Shown here: piece by piece, positions 32,148 to 40,484 of the stretch
How positions within the stretch are numbered: the first letter of the stretch is position 1
Layout of the letters: every line of letters starts with the position of its first letter
Source of the DNA: Clostridia bacterium
GTDB taxonomy: Bacteria; Bacillota; Clostridia; Oscillospirales; CAG-382
NCBI GenBank assembly: GCA_017429165.1
Contig: JAFRPL010000013.1
Location: 1-64,000 of the forward strand
Length of the DNA: 64,000 nucleotides
Reading direction: 5' to 3'
Made by a program: the position numbers and the translations under genes
Notes under the pieces: model-generated
The model's database searches: none
What the model was told of the DNA's origin: nothing
Seen by the model: only the letters and a program-made list of their open reading frames with translations

Positions 32148-32175
32148 TTGACAAACGGGATTTTTCTGTTATAAT
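32148..32175 (+). promoter_or_regulatory. Promoter for rplM-rpsI
   Basis: TTGACA, 16-base spacer, TATAAT; consensus elements. Confidence 0.9.
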
Positions 32176-32217
32176 ACGCAGGCAAGTTAAAAAACACAAA
32201 AGGAGAAAAGTTCCAAA

Positions 32218-32649
32218 ATGACTTCATTCATGGCAAAAAAAGAGGAAGTCGAACGCAAGTGGTACGTTATCGACGCCGCCGGCAAAACGCTCGGCAAAGT
32301 CGCCGTCGCCGCCGCGACCGTCCTCAACGGTAAACACCGTCCCGAATACACCCCGCACGTTGACTGCGGCGAATGCGTTATTATAATAAACGCAGAAAAA
32401 GTCGTCCTCACCGGCAGAAAACTCGATCAGAAGACCTATTACCATCACAGCGGTTACGTAGGCGGTCTCAAAGCGGTAAAATACCGCACCCTTATGGCCA
32501 CCAAACCCGAAATGGTCGTAGAGCTCGCGGTCAAAGGCATGCTTCCCAAGAACAAGATCGGCGCCGAAAGTTTCAGAAGACTCCGCGTTTTCAAAGGCCC
32601 CGAACACAAGCAGCAGGCTCAGCAGCCCATCGCTCTTGAAGTAAAGTAA
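32218..32649 (+). CDS. rplM: Ribosomal protein L13
   Basis: A 143-residue protein with the L13 pattern [38 protein letters not shown] and [28 protein letters not shown]. It binds 23S rRNA early in large-subunit assembly. Start at 32218 with aaggag upstream; a second ATG at 32230 is possible. It forms the usual operon with rpsI. Confidence 0.97.
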   Translation: MTSFMAKKEEVERKWYVIDAAGKTLGKVAVAAATVLNGKHRPEYTPHVDCGECVIIINAEKVVLTGRKLDQKTYYHHSGYVGGLKAVKYRTLMATKPEMVVELAVKGMLPKNKIGAESFRRLRVFKGPEHKQQAQQPIALEVK

Positions 32650-32662
32650 GGAGGAAGCTACG

Positions 32663-33067
32663 ATGACTTATACATCTTCTAAACCCTATTTCTACGGCAC
32701 CGGCAGAAGAAAATCCTCTACCGCCCGCGTTCGCCTCGTCCCCGGCTCCGGCGTTATCACCGTCAACAAAAAGGACGTCGACGAATATTTCGGTCTCGAT
32801 ACCCTTCGTCTTATAATAGACCAGCCGTTCAACGTTACCGGCACCATGGGCAAATTCGACGTTATCGCCACCGTTGAAGGCGGCGGTATTTCCGGCCAGG
32901 CCGGCGCCGTGCGCCACGGCATTTCCCGCGCGCTGCTCCAGGCGGGCGACGAATATCGCGCTCCGCTCAAAAAAGCAGGTCTGCTCACCCGCGACCCCAG
33001 AATGAAAGAACGTAAGAAATACGGTCTCAAAGCTGCCCGCCGCGCTTCCCAGTTCAGCAAACGTTAA
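32663..33067 (+). CDS. rpsI: Ribosomal protein S9
   Basis: A 134-residue protein with the S9 features [20 protein letters not shown] and the C-terminal [16 protein letters not shown], whose last arginine reaches the ribosomal P site. aaggagg precedes the ATG. The last 30 bases of the gene plus two downstream are present again at 34409-34440, flanking a 1.3-kb segment; the complete C-terminus here shows that the first copy keeps the working gene. Confidence 0.97.
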   Translation: MTYTSSKPYFYGTGRRKSSTARVRLVPGSGVITVNKKDVDEYFGLDTLRLIIDQPFNVTGTMGKFDVIATVEGGGISGQAGAVRHGISRALLQAGDEYRAPLKKAGLLTRDPRMKERKKYGLKAARRASQFSKR

Positions 33068-33069
33068 AT
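33038..33069 (+). repeat. 32-bp direct repeat, copy 1 (3' end of rpsI)
   Basis: Identical to 34409-34440. Covers the final codons and stop of rpsI plus the two following bases. Together the two copies flank 1339 bases that include the membrane-protein gene at 33257. Confidence 0.95.
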
Positions 33070-33087
33070 ATCCGCTTTTGCTTTCAC

Positions 33088-33126
33088 AAAGCCCTCGGCA
33101 TCTCATTCCCGGGGGCTTTCTTTTTG
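33088..33126 (+). terminator. Terminator after rpsI
   Basis: Stem AAAGCCCTCGG/CCGGGGGCTTT (one G-T pair) followed by CTTTTTG. Confidence 0.88.
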
Positions 33127-33176
33127 ATTCTTACAGAGACAGTTACTGCATCATATGGTTGTAAACCGCAATAATC

Positions 33177-33205
33177 TTGACATAGAGAAAGACAAGATGT
33201 ATAAT
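33177..33205 (+). promoter_or_regulatory. Promoter for the membrane protein inside the rpsI-flanked segment
   Basis: TTGACA, 17-base spacer, TATAAT. Confidence 0.88.
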
Positions 33206-33256
33206 GGGAATAAAGTATTTCGTATGACACTCCTGATATCATTGAAGGAATTTTAA

Positions 33257-34333
33257 ATGAAAGTAGTATTTTTCGTATCCGCAGCAGCGTGTATCGCGTT
33301 GACGTCATACTATTTTTATATGAATGGAAAAGAGCGGTACCAAACACGTAACGGCCATGTTTTTCTCCCCGGCTTTATAGGCGTTATCGGGATTGTCGGT
33401 ATGCTGGTGTTTCACATACCGCTTTTAGCTATAGCGTTCAGCGGCGGCCCCGTCGCGGTATTTGCCGTTATGTGCTGTTTTGCCTGGCTTTCTTCTTCTT
33501 TGACGATCGCCCGGCTCAACTGCCGCATTGACTATGATGACACGGGATTTACCCGCACGAACTTCTTCGGCATAAAGAAAAGGCTTTCATATGATGACCT
33601 TACCGGTCAATATCAGGCAAACGGTGAAACCGTATTATATGCAAAAGACCACCCTGTCAAGATTGACAGATTGGCGTACGGAAAATACGATTTTATATCT
33701 TTTGCAAAGAAGCAGTGGCGTATTGCAAACGGCGGCGATTCGCTGCCAAAGATAAAGAATTACCCGTCAGACGCGCTATTTCGCAAAAATGTGAAAGAGT
33801 CGGGTTCGTTCATTGTATTGTATTCTCTTATGATGGCGCTCAGCCTTGCTATGGTCGTTATCATATCAATCCTGGGCTTCAAGCAGACACAATCGGAAGA
33901 TCTGACTTATGCAGACGTCACGGTAAAAAACGTAGAAACCGTAAAAAAAGAGATACGTATTACCACACAGGAAACAGATTATTATTTCGTGCTTTGCGGG
34001 CATAAAGCTCTTTTGAAAGACGATCCCGAAATGATCGAAAAACTAACCGACAGCGGAGAAAAATTCCGGTTCGGATATATTTTATCCGGCGCGTCCGGAA
34101 AAGAATACGGCTATGTTTATACTGTTTCACAGTCGGATGGGACCGAGCTCCTTTCACTTGAAACCGCAAACAGATACGGCAGGAATAATACGCTCCTCGG
34201 CGTTGCGTTGTTTTCAGGCTTCTTTGTGTTATACCTTTTCAGTATGATCATTACCATACGGATCGGCAGACACCCGGAGCGGTATTCAAAGCGCATAAAA
34301 AGACTGTTTTTCAAAGACGGATATATAGAATGA
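33257..34333 (+). CDS. Membrane protein of unknown function (carried between rpsI repeats)
   Basis: A 358-residue protein with about four hydrophobic segments: FVSAAACIALTSYYFYM near the start, GFIGVIGIVGMLVFHIPLLAIAFSG, SLMMALSLAMVVIISILGF mid-protein, and LGVALFSGFFVLYLFSMIITIRIG near the end. Between them is a soluble stretch beginning IDYDDTGFTRTNFFGIKKRLSYDDL that resembles a PH-like domain, as in DUF6560-type proteins. I cannot assign a function. It has its own consensus promoter, gaaggaa ribosome binding site and a codon use less GC-biased than the adjacent ribosomal genes, consistent with arrival by transfer. Confidence 0.7.
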   Translation: MKVVFFVSAAACIALTSYYFYMNGKERYQTRNGHVFLPGFIGVIGIVGMLVFHIPLLAIAFSGGPVAVFAVMCCFAWLSSSLTIARLNCRIDYDDTGFTRTNFFGIKKRLSYDDLTGQYQANGETVLYAKDHPVKIDRLAYGKYDFISFAKKQWRIANGGDSLPKIKNYPSDALFRKNVKESGSFIVLYSLMMALSLAMVVIISILGFKQTQSEDLTYADVTVKNVETVKKEIRITTQETDYYFVLCGHKALLKDDPEMIEKLTDSGEKFRFGYILSGASGKEYGYVYTVSQSDGTELLSLETANRYGRNNTLLGVALFSGFFVLYLFSMIITIRIGRHPERYSKRIKRLFFKDGYIE

Positions 34334-34343
34334 ATTTGAGAAG

Positions 34344-34375
34344 ATATCATAAAAAAGGGGATGTCTTTATGATAT
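34344..34375. repeat. Inverted repeat behind the membrane-protein gene
   Basis: Perfect 10-base arms ATATCATAAA/TTTATGATAT separated by 12 bases, between the gene stop and the second rpsI-end copy. No T-run; could be a weak terminator or a recombination or operator site. Confidence 0.55.
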
Positions 34376-34408
34376 ACGATAACACAGCGTTAAAGCATCA
34401 CTGCCGCA

Positions 34409-34440
34409 CGCCGCGCTTCCCAGTTCAGCAAACGTTAAAT
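34409..34440 (+). repeat. 32-bp direct repeat, copy 2 (partial rpsI end)
   Basis: Exact second copy of 33038-33069. It is followed by 19 bases and then a strong terminator, which looks like the original rpsI terminator now separated from the gene. Confidence 0.95.
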
Positions 34441-34459
34441 CTTTCAACGCATACAAAAC

Positions 34460-34491
34460 AGCCGCAGGTATTGCCTGCGGCTTTGTTTTTT
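34460..34491 (+). terminator. Probable original rpsI terminator
   Basis: Stem AGCCGCAGG/CCTGCGGCT followed by TTGTTTTTTG. Confidence 0.9.
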
Positions 34492-34515
34492 GTAAAATAA
34501 TCTATAAATTTATTG

Positions 34516-34543
34516 TTGACATTATCCTATTTTTGCGTATAAT
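34516..34543 (+). promoter_or_regulatory. Promoter for phd-doc
   Basis: TTGACA, 16-base spacer, TATAAT. In this family the antitoxin usually binds here, but I found no clear palindrome. Confidence 0.85.
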
Positions 34544-34563
34544 GTGATCAGAGGTGAACGGCA

Positions 34564-34806
34564 ATGAATATCAATACCGACAAAATAGTTTCGATTTCCG
34601 AAGCAAACCGCAATTTTTCAAAGGTGGCGCGCATGACCGAAGACGGCAACGCCGTGTTCATTTTCAAGAACAACAAGCCCAAATACATGCTCATAGACGT
34701 CGATTCCTACACGGAACTGACTCTTACGGATGAAGAAAAGATCGATCTCGTCGCGGCGAGAGTGATGAAAAAATACCACAAAGCGTTCGAGGAGCTTGCG
34801 AAATGA
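34564..34806 (+). CDS. Phd/YefM-family antitoxin
   Basis: An 80-residue protein with the Phd/YefM N-terminal DNA-binding pattern VSISEANRNFSKVARMTEDGNAVFIFKNNKPKYMLI and a C-terminal helix that would wrap the toxin. The gaggtgaac ribosome binding site is strong. Its stop overlaps the toxin start by 4 bases, the usual toxin-antitoxin coupling. Confidence 0.9.
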   Translation: MNINTDKIVSISEANRNFSKVARMTEDGNAVFIFKNNKPKYMLIDVDSYTELTLTDEEKIDLVAARVMKKYHKAFEELAK

Positions 34807-35183
34807 TAGAATTCAGTTCCGATAAAGTGCTTTTGCTCCACAAGCTCATGGCGGAAGAGACCGGCGGCTCGCCCGAGATACGCGACGAGGGTCTGCTCGA
34901 CAGCGCGCTGAGGTCCGCGTTCCAGACTTTCGGCGGCGAAGAGCTTTACCCCACAAAAGAAGAAAAAGCCGCGCGCATAGGCTTTTCGCTGATATCCAAC
35001 CACGCGTTCGTAGACGGCAACAAGCGTATAGGCATGTATATAATGCTCACGTTCCTGGAAGTCAACGGCATTAAGATATCCCCCACGAACGACGAAGTGA
35101 AAAACGCCGGCAAGGCGATCGCCCGCGGCGATATGGACTACGAAGAACTGCTTTACTGGATAAAGTCGCACGAAAAGAAATAA
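34803..35183 (+). CDS. Doc-family toxin (Fic-fold)
   Basis: A 126-residue protein with the Fic-type motif HAFVDGNKRIGM (H-x-F-x-D-G-N-K-R), which in Doc phosphorylates elongation factor EF-Tu and stops translation. EIRDEGLLDSALRSAFQTFGGEELY is the usual Doc N-terminal part. Length is as expected. It is paired with the Phd-like antitoxin, directly beside the rpsI-flanked segment. Confidence 0.92.
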   Translation: MIEFSSDKVLLLHKLMAEETGGSPEIRDEGLLDSALRSAFQTFGGEELYPTKEEKAARIGFSLISNHAFVDGNKRIGMYIMLTFLEVNGIKISPTNDEVKNAGKAIARGDMDYEELLYWIKSHEKK

Positions 35184-35281
35184 AACAAAAAAGCCGCGGG
35201 GGACGCTTGCCATAGAGCAGGCGTCCTTCATATTCAGCGCAATATCAATGATTGCTTGTATTTTAAACAATGAATTGATAA

Positions 35282-35309
35282 TTGTTTTTTCGCAAAAAAG
35301 CGTTATAAT
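35282..35309 (+). promoter_or_regulatory. Promoter for the XRE regulator
   Basis: TTGTTT, 16-base spacer, TATAAT. Confidence 0.65.
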
Positions 35310-35353
35310 TGAGTTGCACCGGTGAAAAACGAAAAAACATAGAGGTGAATTGT

Positions 35354-36520
35354 ATGCAACTTGAATTAGGACAAAAGATTCGTGAACTCCGTCATCGCGA
35401 CGGACGTACACAGGAAATGCTTGCAGACGCTTTAGGCGTAACTTCTCAGGCGATCTCGCGCTGGGAGGCGAACGGCGGTTATCCTGATATGGAAATGATT
35501 CCGTCGATAGCCAACTATTTCGGCGTTTCAATCGACGAGCTGTTTGGATATGAAAACGACCGCGAACGAAAGGTAGATGAAACAGTAAAACGCATTGATG
35601 AAATGAATCGAAAAAACAACGGAATAAATATAAACATTGACGAGTGTTTATCGCTTGCAAGAGAAGCGCTCATTGAATTTCCCGGGAATGAAAAGGTTTT
35701 ATGTTGTCTCGCCTCTGTACTTTATAACGCAGGGTACGTAAAATATGGTGAATATCATCTTATGGACGAAAAGGGGTATGATATTTATGACGTTGAAACG
35801 CACCGCGGTTATGCGGAATGGCGCGAGGCGATAAAGGTTTATGAAAAGGTTTTACCGGAACTTAAACCGGGTGCTGTACGCGGCAAAGCGCTTCGTGAAC
35901 TGACGCAGCTTTATCTTAATGTAGGTGAACACGACAGAGCACTTGAGGCCATTTCTTCCACTTCCGATATATACGGATCACGCGAGTTTTTACAAATAAA
36001 CGCGTGCGACGGCGAAGAACGTGCAAAGGCATATTCCGAAGCGCTCATAAAAACGATCCAAGCGAGTGCAGAGCTCATGGTTGGTACTGTTATAACGTAT
36101 AATGGGAACATGGCGATTGAAGACAAAATAGACTGTTTAAAATCAGCAATAGGTTTGTATGACCACGTTTTTACCGACGGCAACTATGGATACTTCAATA
36201 ACTATATTGCAAGAATATACACGCTGCTCTCTGTTTATCTCTGGCTCAATGGCAGACGTGACGAAGCTTTCAAAGCTCTTGACGACGCGCTTGAATGTTT
36301 CAGAAAATATGAAAGACAAGAAGGAGCTTATTATACGGCGCCGTTAGTGCATCTGGTAAAAGCAGGTTGTAAACCGAACAGCGAATATCCGCATACAAGT
36401 GCATACTCGCTCGCCGAAGACTGGCCGTGGTGGTCTGTTCCGGAATACGATTTAGTAAAACCGCATATCCAAGCCGACCCGCGCTGGGCAGAATGGGTAA
36501 AAAAGACAAAAGATAGCTAA
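35354..36520 (+). CDS. XRE-family regulator with a TPR-like C-terminal part
   Basis: A 388-residue protein from the ATG at 35354 (gaggtgaatt upstream). Residues 1-65 are a helix-turn-helix domain: LGQKIRELRHRDGRTQEMLADALGVTSQAISRWEANGGYPDMEMIPSIA. The remaining 320 residues form helical repeats (residues 90-370) like those of peptide-sensing regulators. Such proteins often respond to a ligand through the repeat region. No target gene is obvious; adjacent candidates are the phd-doc pair and the genes to its right. Codon use is more AT-rich than the surrounding housekeeping genes. Confidence 0.85.
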   Translation: MQLELGQKIRELRHRDGRTQEMLADALGVTSQAISRWEANGGYPDMEMIPSIANYFGVSIDELFGYENDRERKVDETVKRIDEMNRKNNGININIDECLSLAREALIEFPGNEKVLCCLASVLYNAGYVKYGEYHLMDEKGYDIYDVETHRGYAEWREAIKVYEKVLPELKPGAVRGKALRELTQLYLNVGEHDRALEAISSTSDIYGSREFLQINACDGEERAKAYSEALIKTIQASAELMVGTVITYNGNMAIEDKIDCLKSAIGLYDHVFTDGNYGYFNNYIARIYTLLSVYLWLNGRRDEAFKALDDALECFRKYERQEGAYYTAPLVHLVKAGCKPNSEYPHTSAYSLAEDWPWWSVPEYDLVKPHIQADPRWAEWVKKTKDS

Positions 36521-36526
36521 AACGCA

Positions 36527-36552
36527 CGAGGCGGGGAGTGATCCCCGCCTCG
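36527..36552 (+). terminator. Hairpin after the XRE regulator
   Basis: Stem CGAGGCGGGGA/TCCCCGCCTCG, followed by a GC-poor but not T-run sequence. Confidence 0.6.
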
Positions 36553-36560
36553 CAGAGCGC

Positions 36561-36600
36561 AAAGCCCTTTTGATGACCGCGGTTGTCAAAAGGGCTTTTG
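36561..36600. terminator. Second hairpin after the XRE regulator
   Basis: Stem AAAGCCCTTTTGA/TCAAAAGGGCTTT followed by TTGCG; could act in either direction. Confidence 0.7.
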
Positions 36601-36654
36601 CGTTGGTTTCGCGGAAAACAACACATATTAAACCATTTTCTAAAACAAGTGAAA

Positions 36655-36687
36655 AAATTGGGACGCCTGCTTTATCGCAGGCGCCCC
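36655..36687 (-). terminator. Terminator after the NifS-like gene
   Basis: On the minus strand, stem GGGGCGCCTGC/GCAGGCGTCCC (one mismatch region) is followed by AATTTTTTC. Confidence 0.85.
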
Positions 36688-36707
36688 GGCAGTGCGGCTT
36701 TTGTTTA

Positions 36708-37841
36708 TTATTTGATCTGCCTCGTTTTTATAACCGCGCGCTCTATGGCGGCCACGGCGTATTCCGTTTCTTCGCGCGTGTTGAAGCCCGAAAACGATAT
36801 CCGCAGTTCGCCGCGCGCGAGCTCCGGCGCGATACCCATCGCTGTCAGCGCACGGCTGGGATCGGACTGCTTTCCGCGGCAGGCGGGGCCGGATGACGCC
36901 GCAACGCCGGCGATATCGAGCAGCGCCGCCAGCGATTCGCCCTGAACGCCATCGAAGCAGACGTTCAGTATCCCCGGCAGGCGTTCCGTTCCGGCGCAAA
37001 CGATATGTGCGCCTTCTATGCGTGAAATGCCGCGTTCGGCGAGCTCGCGCAATACTGTCACGCGGTCCGAGGTCCCGATGAGTTCCTTTACGCTTTTTCG
37101 CAAAGCGAGCGCCGCGCCGTAAGCCGCTATACAGTCCTGGGTTCCGGCGCGCTTACCGTTCTGCTGCGTTCCGCCCACCATGAGCGGCGCTATACGGCCG
37201 CCGCGCACGTAGAGGAATCCTGTTCCTTTGGGCCCGTGGAATTTGTGCGCCGAAGCCGAAAGCATATCGACTTTGAGCTTTTGCAGATCGACAGGCACGC
37301 GTCCGACCGCCTGTACCGCGTCGGTATGGAAAGGTATTCCCTTTTCGCGGCAGAATCCGGCGATCCCGTCCACCGGCTGTAACGCCCCGGTCTCGTTGTT
37401 GGCGAACATCACGCTGACGGCGGCGGTGTCGGGCGTTATCGCCTCTTCGGCGGCGCTTACCGTAACGCGCCCGTCGGAGCCGCATTTTATGATATCGACA
37501 TTTTCGTAATATTTTTCCGCGGCGCGCAGCACGGCGGCGTGTTCGACCGCCGAAACGGCTATCCGCCTTTTTCCATCGCTTTTCACGGCGGGCGACAAAG
37601 CGTAAAGCGCCCAGTTATCGGATTCGGTGCCGCCGGATGTGAAGAAGATCTCGTCTTCTTCGCAGTTGAGACATTCGGCGACGATACCGCGGGCTTCCGA
37701 CAGAAGCGCGGCGGCGCGCGCGCCTTCGGAATGCGAAGACGAAGGATTGCCGTAATATTCCTTTGAAAGCGCGAACATTTCCGAAGCGACTTCGTCGTAT
37801 ATCCGCGTCGTGGCGGCGTTATCCAGATATATCCTGTCCAT
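36708..37841 (-). CDS. Cysteine desulfurase (NifS/IscS-like)
   Basis: A 377-residue PLP enzyme from the ATG at 37841 (agggaag upstream). MDRIYLDNAATTRIYDEV, FTSGGTESDNWAL, FHTDAVQAVG, SASAHKFHGPKG (PLP lysine) and SSGPACRGKQSDPSRAL (active cysteine) define class-V aminotransferases of the NifS group. It takes sulfur from cysteine for iron-sulfur clusters, tRNA thiolation or other uses. No IscU/SufU scaffold or ThiI is adjacent. A second, more divergent class-V enzyme lies at 40981. Confidence 0.92.
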   Translation of the reverse strand: MDRIYLDNAATTRIYDEVASEMFALSKEYYGNPSSSHSEGARAAALLSEARGIVAECLNCEEDEIFFTSGGTESDNWALYALSPAVKSDGKRRIAVSAVEHAAVLRAAEKYYENVDIIKCGSDGRVTVSAAEEAITPDTAAVSVMFANNETGALQPVDGIAGFCREKGIPFHTDAVQAVGRVPVDLQKLKVDMLSASAHKFHGPKGTGFLYVRGGRIAPLMVGGTQQNGKRAGTQDCIAAYGAALALRKSVKELIGTSDRVTVLRELAERGISRIEGAHIVCAGTERLPGILNVCFDGVQGESLAALLDIAGVAASSGPACRGKQSDPSRALTAMGIAPELARGELRISFSGFNTREETEYAVAAIERAVIKTRQIK

Positions 37842-37859
37842 AGCGCGCTTCCCTTTCAC

Positions 37860-37887
37860 TTGACAAAACGAAAATGAGTGTTATAAT
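37860..37887 (+). promoter_or_regulatory. Promoter for the ArsR-family gene
   Basis: TTGACA, 16-base spacer, TATAAT; divergent from the NifS-like gene, so the repressor could control both. Confidence 0.85.
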
Positions 37888-37930
37888 GATACTGTAACGA
37901 TCCAGTAAAACCCCCGAACGAGGTGAAGAT

Positions 37931-38293
37931 ATGAAAGAACTCCACGTCAAAATGCCCGATGACGGCGAGACCGCGCTCATAGCCGAGACGTTCAAAGTCA
38001 TAAGCGACCCCACGCGGCTTAAAATACTGTTCCTGCTCTGCCACAGCGAGCAGTGCGTGAACGGCATAGCCGCATACGCGGAAATGTCGCCGCCCGCGGT
38101 GGCGCATCATCTCAGACTGCTCAAATCGAACGGTCTGCTTTCGGCGCGCCGCGACGGCAAAGAGGTGTTCTACACGCTCGCCGACACCGAATACGCTTCC
38201 ACCGTGCACCGCACCATAGATACCGTTTTCGGCTGCAAATGCTCTGTCTGTTCGGGAGCCAAGAGCGGACGTAAATGCAAGTGCGACAAATAG
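37931..38293 (+). CDS. ArsR/SmtB-family repressor with a cysteine-rich tail
   Basis: A 120-residue winged-helix protein. FKVISDPTRLKILFLLCHSEQCVNGIAAYAEMSPPAVAHHLRLLKSNGLL is the HTH. The usual alpha-3 metal site CxC is not kept (CHSEQCVNG), but the C-terminus GCKCSVCSGAKSGRKCKCDK has five cysteines in the last 20 residues, which could bind a soft metal such as cadmium, zinc or copper, or a persulfide. Divergent from the cysteine desulfurase, so sulfur- or metal-linked control of that gene is possible. A clean terminator follows. Confidence 0.85.
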   Translation: MKELHVKMPDDGETALIAETFKVISDPTRLKILFLLCHSEQCVNGIAAYAEMSPPAVAHHLRLLKSNGLLSARRDGKEVFYTLADTEYASTVHRTIDTVFGCKCSVCSGAKSGRKCKCDK

Positions 38294-38306
38294 TCTTTTT
38301 CAAACG

Positions 38307-38339
38307 CGCCGCGGGCAAAGATCCCGCGGCGTTTTTTTA
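38307..38339 (+). terminator. Terminator after the ArsR-family gene
   Basis: Stem CGCCGCGGG/CCCGCGGCG followed by a run of seven T. Confidence 0.92.
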
Positions 38340-40262
38340 TTCGTTTTCGCAAGGCAGCTCGAATATCACAGATTCGTACGGTCTCAGCCCGTAGGTCAGC
38401 CGGTACGGATATCCGTCGCATTCGCCCGTAGTCGCTTCGACCGGCGGGATGGCGCCGTTTTCCGCCGGGCCTCCGCCGCCCGGGAGGGTGTCATAGGTGC
38501 TGAAAACGCGTTCGTACTGACCTGCGAACGGCACGCCGAACGAATAATTGCCGTACCCCACCGGCGAAAAGTTGCACACCACAGCCAGTGCGCCGCGGTA
38601 CGAAAACGGGTTGCGGCGGATAAAGCTCACGGTGTTGCGCGGCGCGTCGCCGCGGTTTATCCACTGGAAGACGCGCGCATCGCGCCCGTCGGTATAAAGA
38701 CATTCGTATTTTTTGTATACGGAAAGCAGCGATCTCACGCATTCCATGACGTCGCGGTGCCACATATCGCTCGCCCTGAACCATTCGATCTGTCGGTCTT
38801 CCGTCCATTCGCCCTCGCCGGCGAAATCCTGACCCATGAACAGCAGCTTTTTGCCGGGGAGCGTGAACATATACGTGTAAAACGTCTTGAGCGCGCCGAA
38901 TTTGTCGGGCATAGACCCGGGGTTCTTCAGCAGCATCGACTTTTTGAGATGCACGACCTCGTCGTGCGAGATGACGAGCACGTAATTTTCGTTGAACGCG
39001 TACTCGGGCGGATGCGTGAGCAGATCGTGATGATACTTGCGGTATATCGGATCTTTTTCTATATATTTGAGCATTTCGTTCATCCAGCCCATGTTCCACT
39101 TGAACGTAAAGCCGTAGCCCCCGTATTCGGGATCGGTGGTCATGCCCGCTTCTATGGACGAATCCTCCGCCATAACGCAGGCGGTGGAGTTATGCTTGAC
39201 CGCCGAATTGAGCTGCCTGAGAAACGCGCGGCTTTCGAGATTTTCGCTGCCGCCGAATTTGTTGGGGCGCCACGGATCGCGGCTGAAATTGGTGAAAAGC
39301 ATTGCCGCAACGGCGTCGACGCGCAGCGCGTCGGCGTGGAATTCGTTTATCCAGTACATAGCGCCGGATATGAGAAAGCTGCGCACCTCGGGCTTGCCGT
39401 GGTCGAACGCCATAGTGCCCCATTCGGGATATTCCGCGAGCAGCGGATCGGCGGATTCGTACAGCGCGCTGCCGTCGAAATGCTCCAGCCCGAAAGGATC
39501 TTTGGGAAAATGCGCCGGCACCCAGTCGATTATGACTCCTATTCCGTTTTGGTGCAAAACGTCTACGAAATATCTGAAATCGTCGGGCGTGCCGTGGCGC
39601 GCCGTGGGCGAAAAATACCCCGTCACCTGATACCCCCACGAGCCGTCGAAAGGATATTCGCAGATCCCCATGAGTTCAACGTGGGTGTAGCCCATAAACG
39701 TAACGTATTCGGCGAGCTGATGCGCGAGTTCGCGGTAATTCAAAAAGCCGTCTTTGTTTTTGCGGTAGTCTTTTTTCCACGAGCCGAGATGCACTTCGTA
39801 TATGGCGACGGGCTTTTTCCACAGCGTGGAGCTGTCGCGAGAAGCCATCCATTCGCCGTCGTGCCATTTGTAGCCGGCAAGCGGCCATACCACCGAAGCG
39901 TTGGAGGGACGAAGCTCGGAATAAAACGCGTACGGGTCTGATTTGTGCCGCATGACGCCGTCGGCTCCAAGCACCGCAAAACGGTAGCTGTCGCCTTTTT
40001 TCATTCCCGGCAGGAATATAGTCCACACGCCGCCCGAGCATTCCATTTTGTCGCAGCCCGACGTCCAGCCGTTGCCCCCGTGCATAACGCTGACTTCGCG
40101 CGCGTTGGGCGCCCAGACGCACAGTTCCACGCCCTTTACGCCTCCGCGCACGGCTATATGCGCCCCGAACTTGCGGTAGCTTTGATAATTGGTCCCCTCG
40201 TGGAACAAAAAGCTGTCGTATGAAGAAAACCATAATCTTTTGCGTTCCGGTCCCTGCGGCAT
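38337..40262 (-). CDS. glgB: 1,4-alpha-glucan branching enzyme
   Basis: A 641-residue GH13 enzyme. Residues 1-130 are the N-terminal CBM48 domain (GVELCVWAPNAREVSVM). The barrel has HVELMGICEYPFDGSWGYQVTGYFSPT, the nucleophile in ADALRVDAVAAMLF, the acid/base in VMAEDSSIEAGM and the third acid in ISHDEVVHLKKSM. It forms alpha-1,6 branches in glycogen. No other glycogen gene is adjacent. Consensus-like promoter and ribosome binding site aaggagctg precede the start. Confidence 0.95.
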   Translation of the reverse strand: MPQGPERKRLWFSSYDSFLFHEGTNYQSYRKFGAHIAVRGGVKGVELCVWAPNAREVSVMHGGNGWTSGCDKMECSGGVWTIFLPGMKKGDSYRFAVLGADGVMRHKSDPYAFYSELRPSNASVVWPLAGYKWHDGEWMASRDSSTLWKKPVAIYEVHLGSWKKDYRKNKDGFLNYRELAHQLAEYVTFMGYTHVELMGICEYPFDGSWGYQVTGYFSPTARHGTPDDFRYFVDVLHQNGIGVIIDWVPAHFPKDPFGLEHFDGSALYESADPLLAEYPEWGTMAFDHGKPEVRSFLISGAMYWINEFHADALRVDAVAAMLFTNFSRDPWRPNKFGGSENLESRAFLRQLNSAVKHNSTACVMAEDSSIEAGMTTDPEYGGYGFTFKWNMGWMNEMLKYIEKDPIYRKYHHDLLTHPPEYAFNENYVLVISHDEVVHLKKSMLLKNPGSMPDKFGALKTFYTYMFTLPGKKLLFMGQDFAGEGEWTEDRQIEWFRASDMWHRDVMECVRSLLSVYKKYECLYTDGRDARVFQWINRGDAPRNTVSFIRRNPFSYRGALAVVCNFSPVGYGNYSFGVPFAGQYERVFSTYDTLPGGGGPAENGAIPPVEATTGECDGYPYRLTYGLRPYESVIFELPCENE

Positions 40263-40283
40263 TCTATCAGCTCCTTTTTATTC

Positions 40284-40312
40284 ATTATAACACAAACGAT
40301 TTGCCTTTTCAA
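40284..40312 (-). promoter_or_regulatory. Promoter for glgB
   Basis: TTGAAA, 17-base spacer, TATAAT on the minus strand. Confidence 0.82.
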
Positions 40313-40484
40313 TATTTTAACGTTATAATTTTGCCGGCGTTGGACGGCGCAAATAATATACGGCAAAACCGCAAATAAACGCATACGGAAAAAATTACCT
40401 GTAATAATCCCGCCGCGCGGCGGCAGAATATTAGCGAAGGCAAAAAGACCTTTGAAAAACAATAAAAAGGAGAAAAAAACGATA

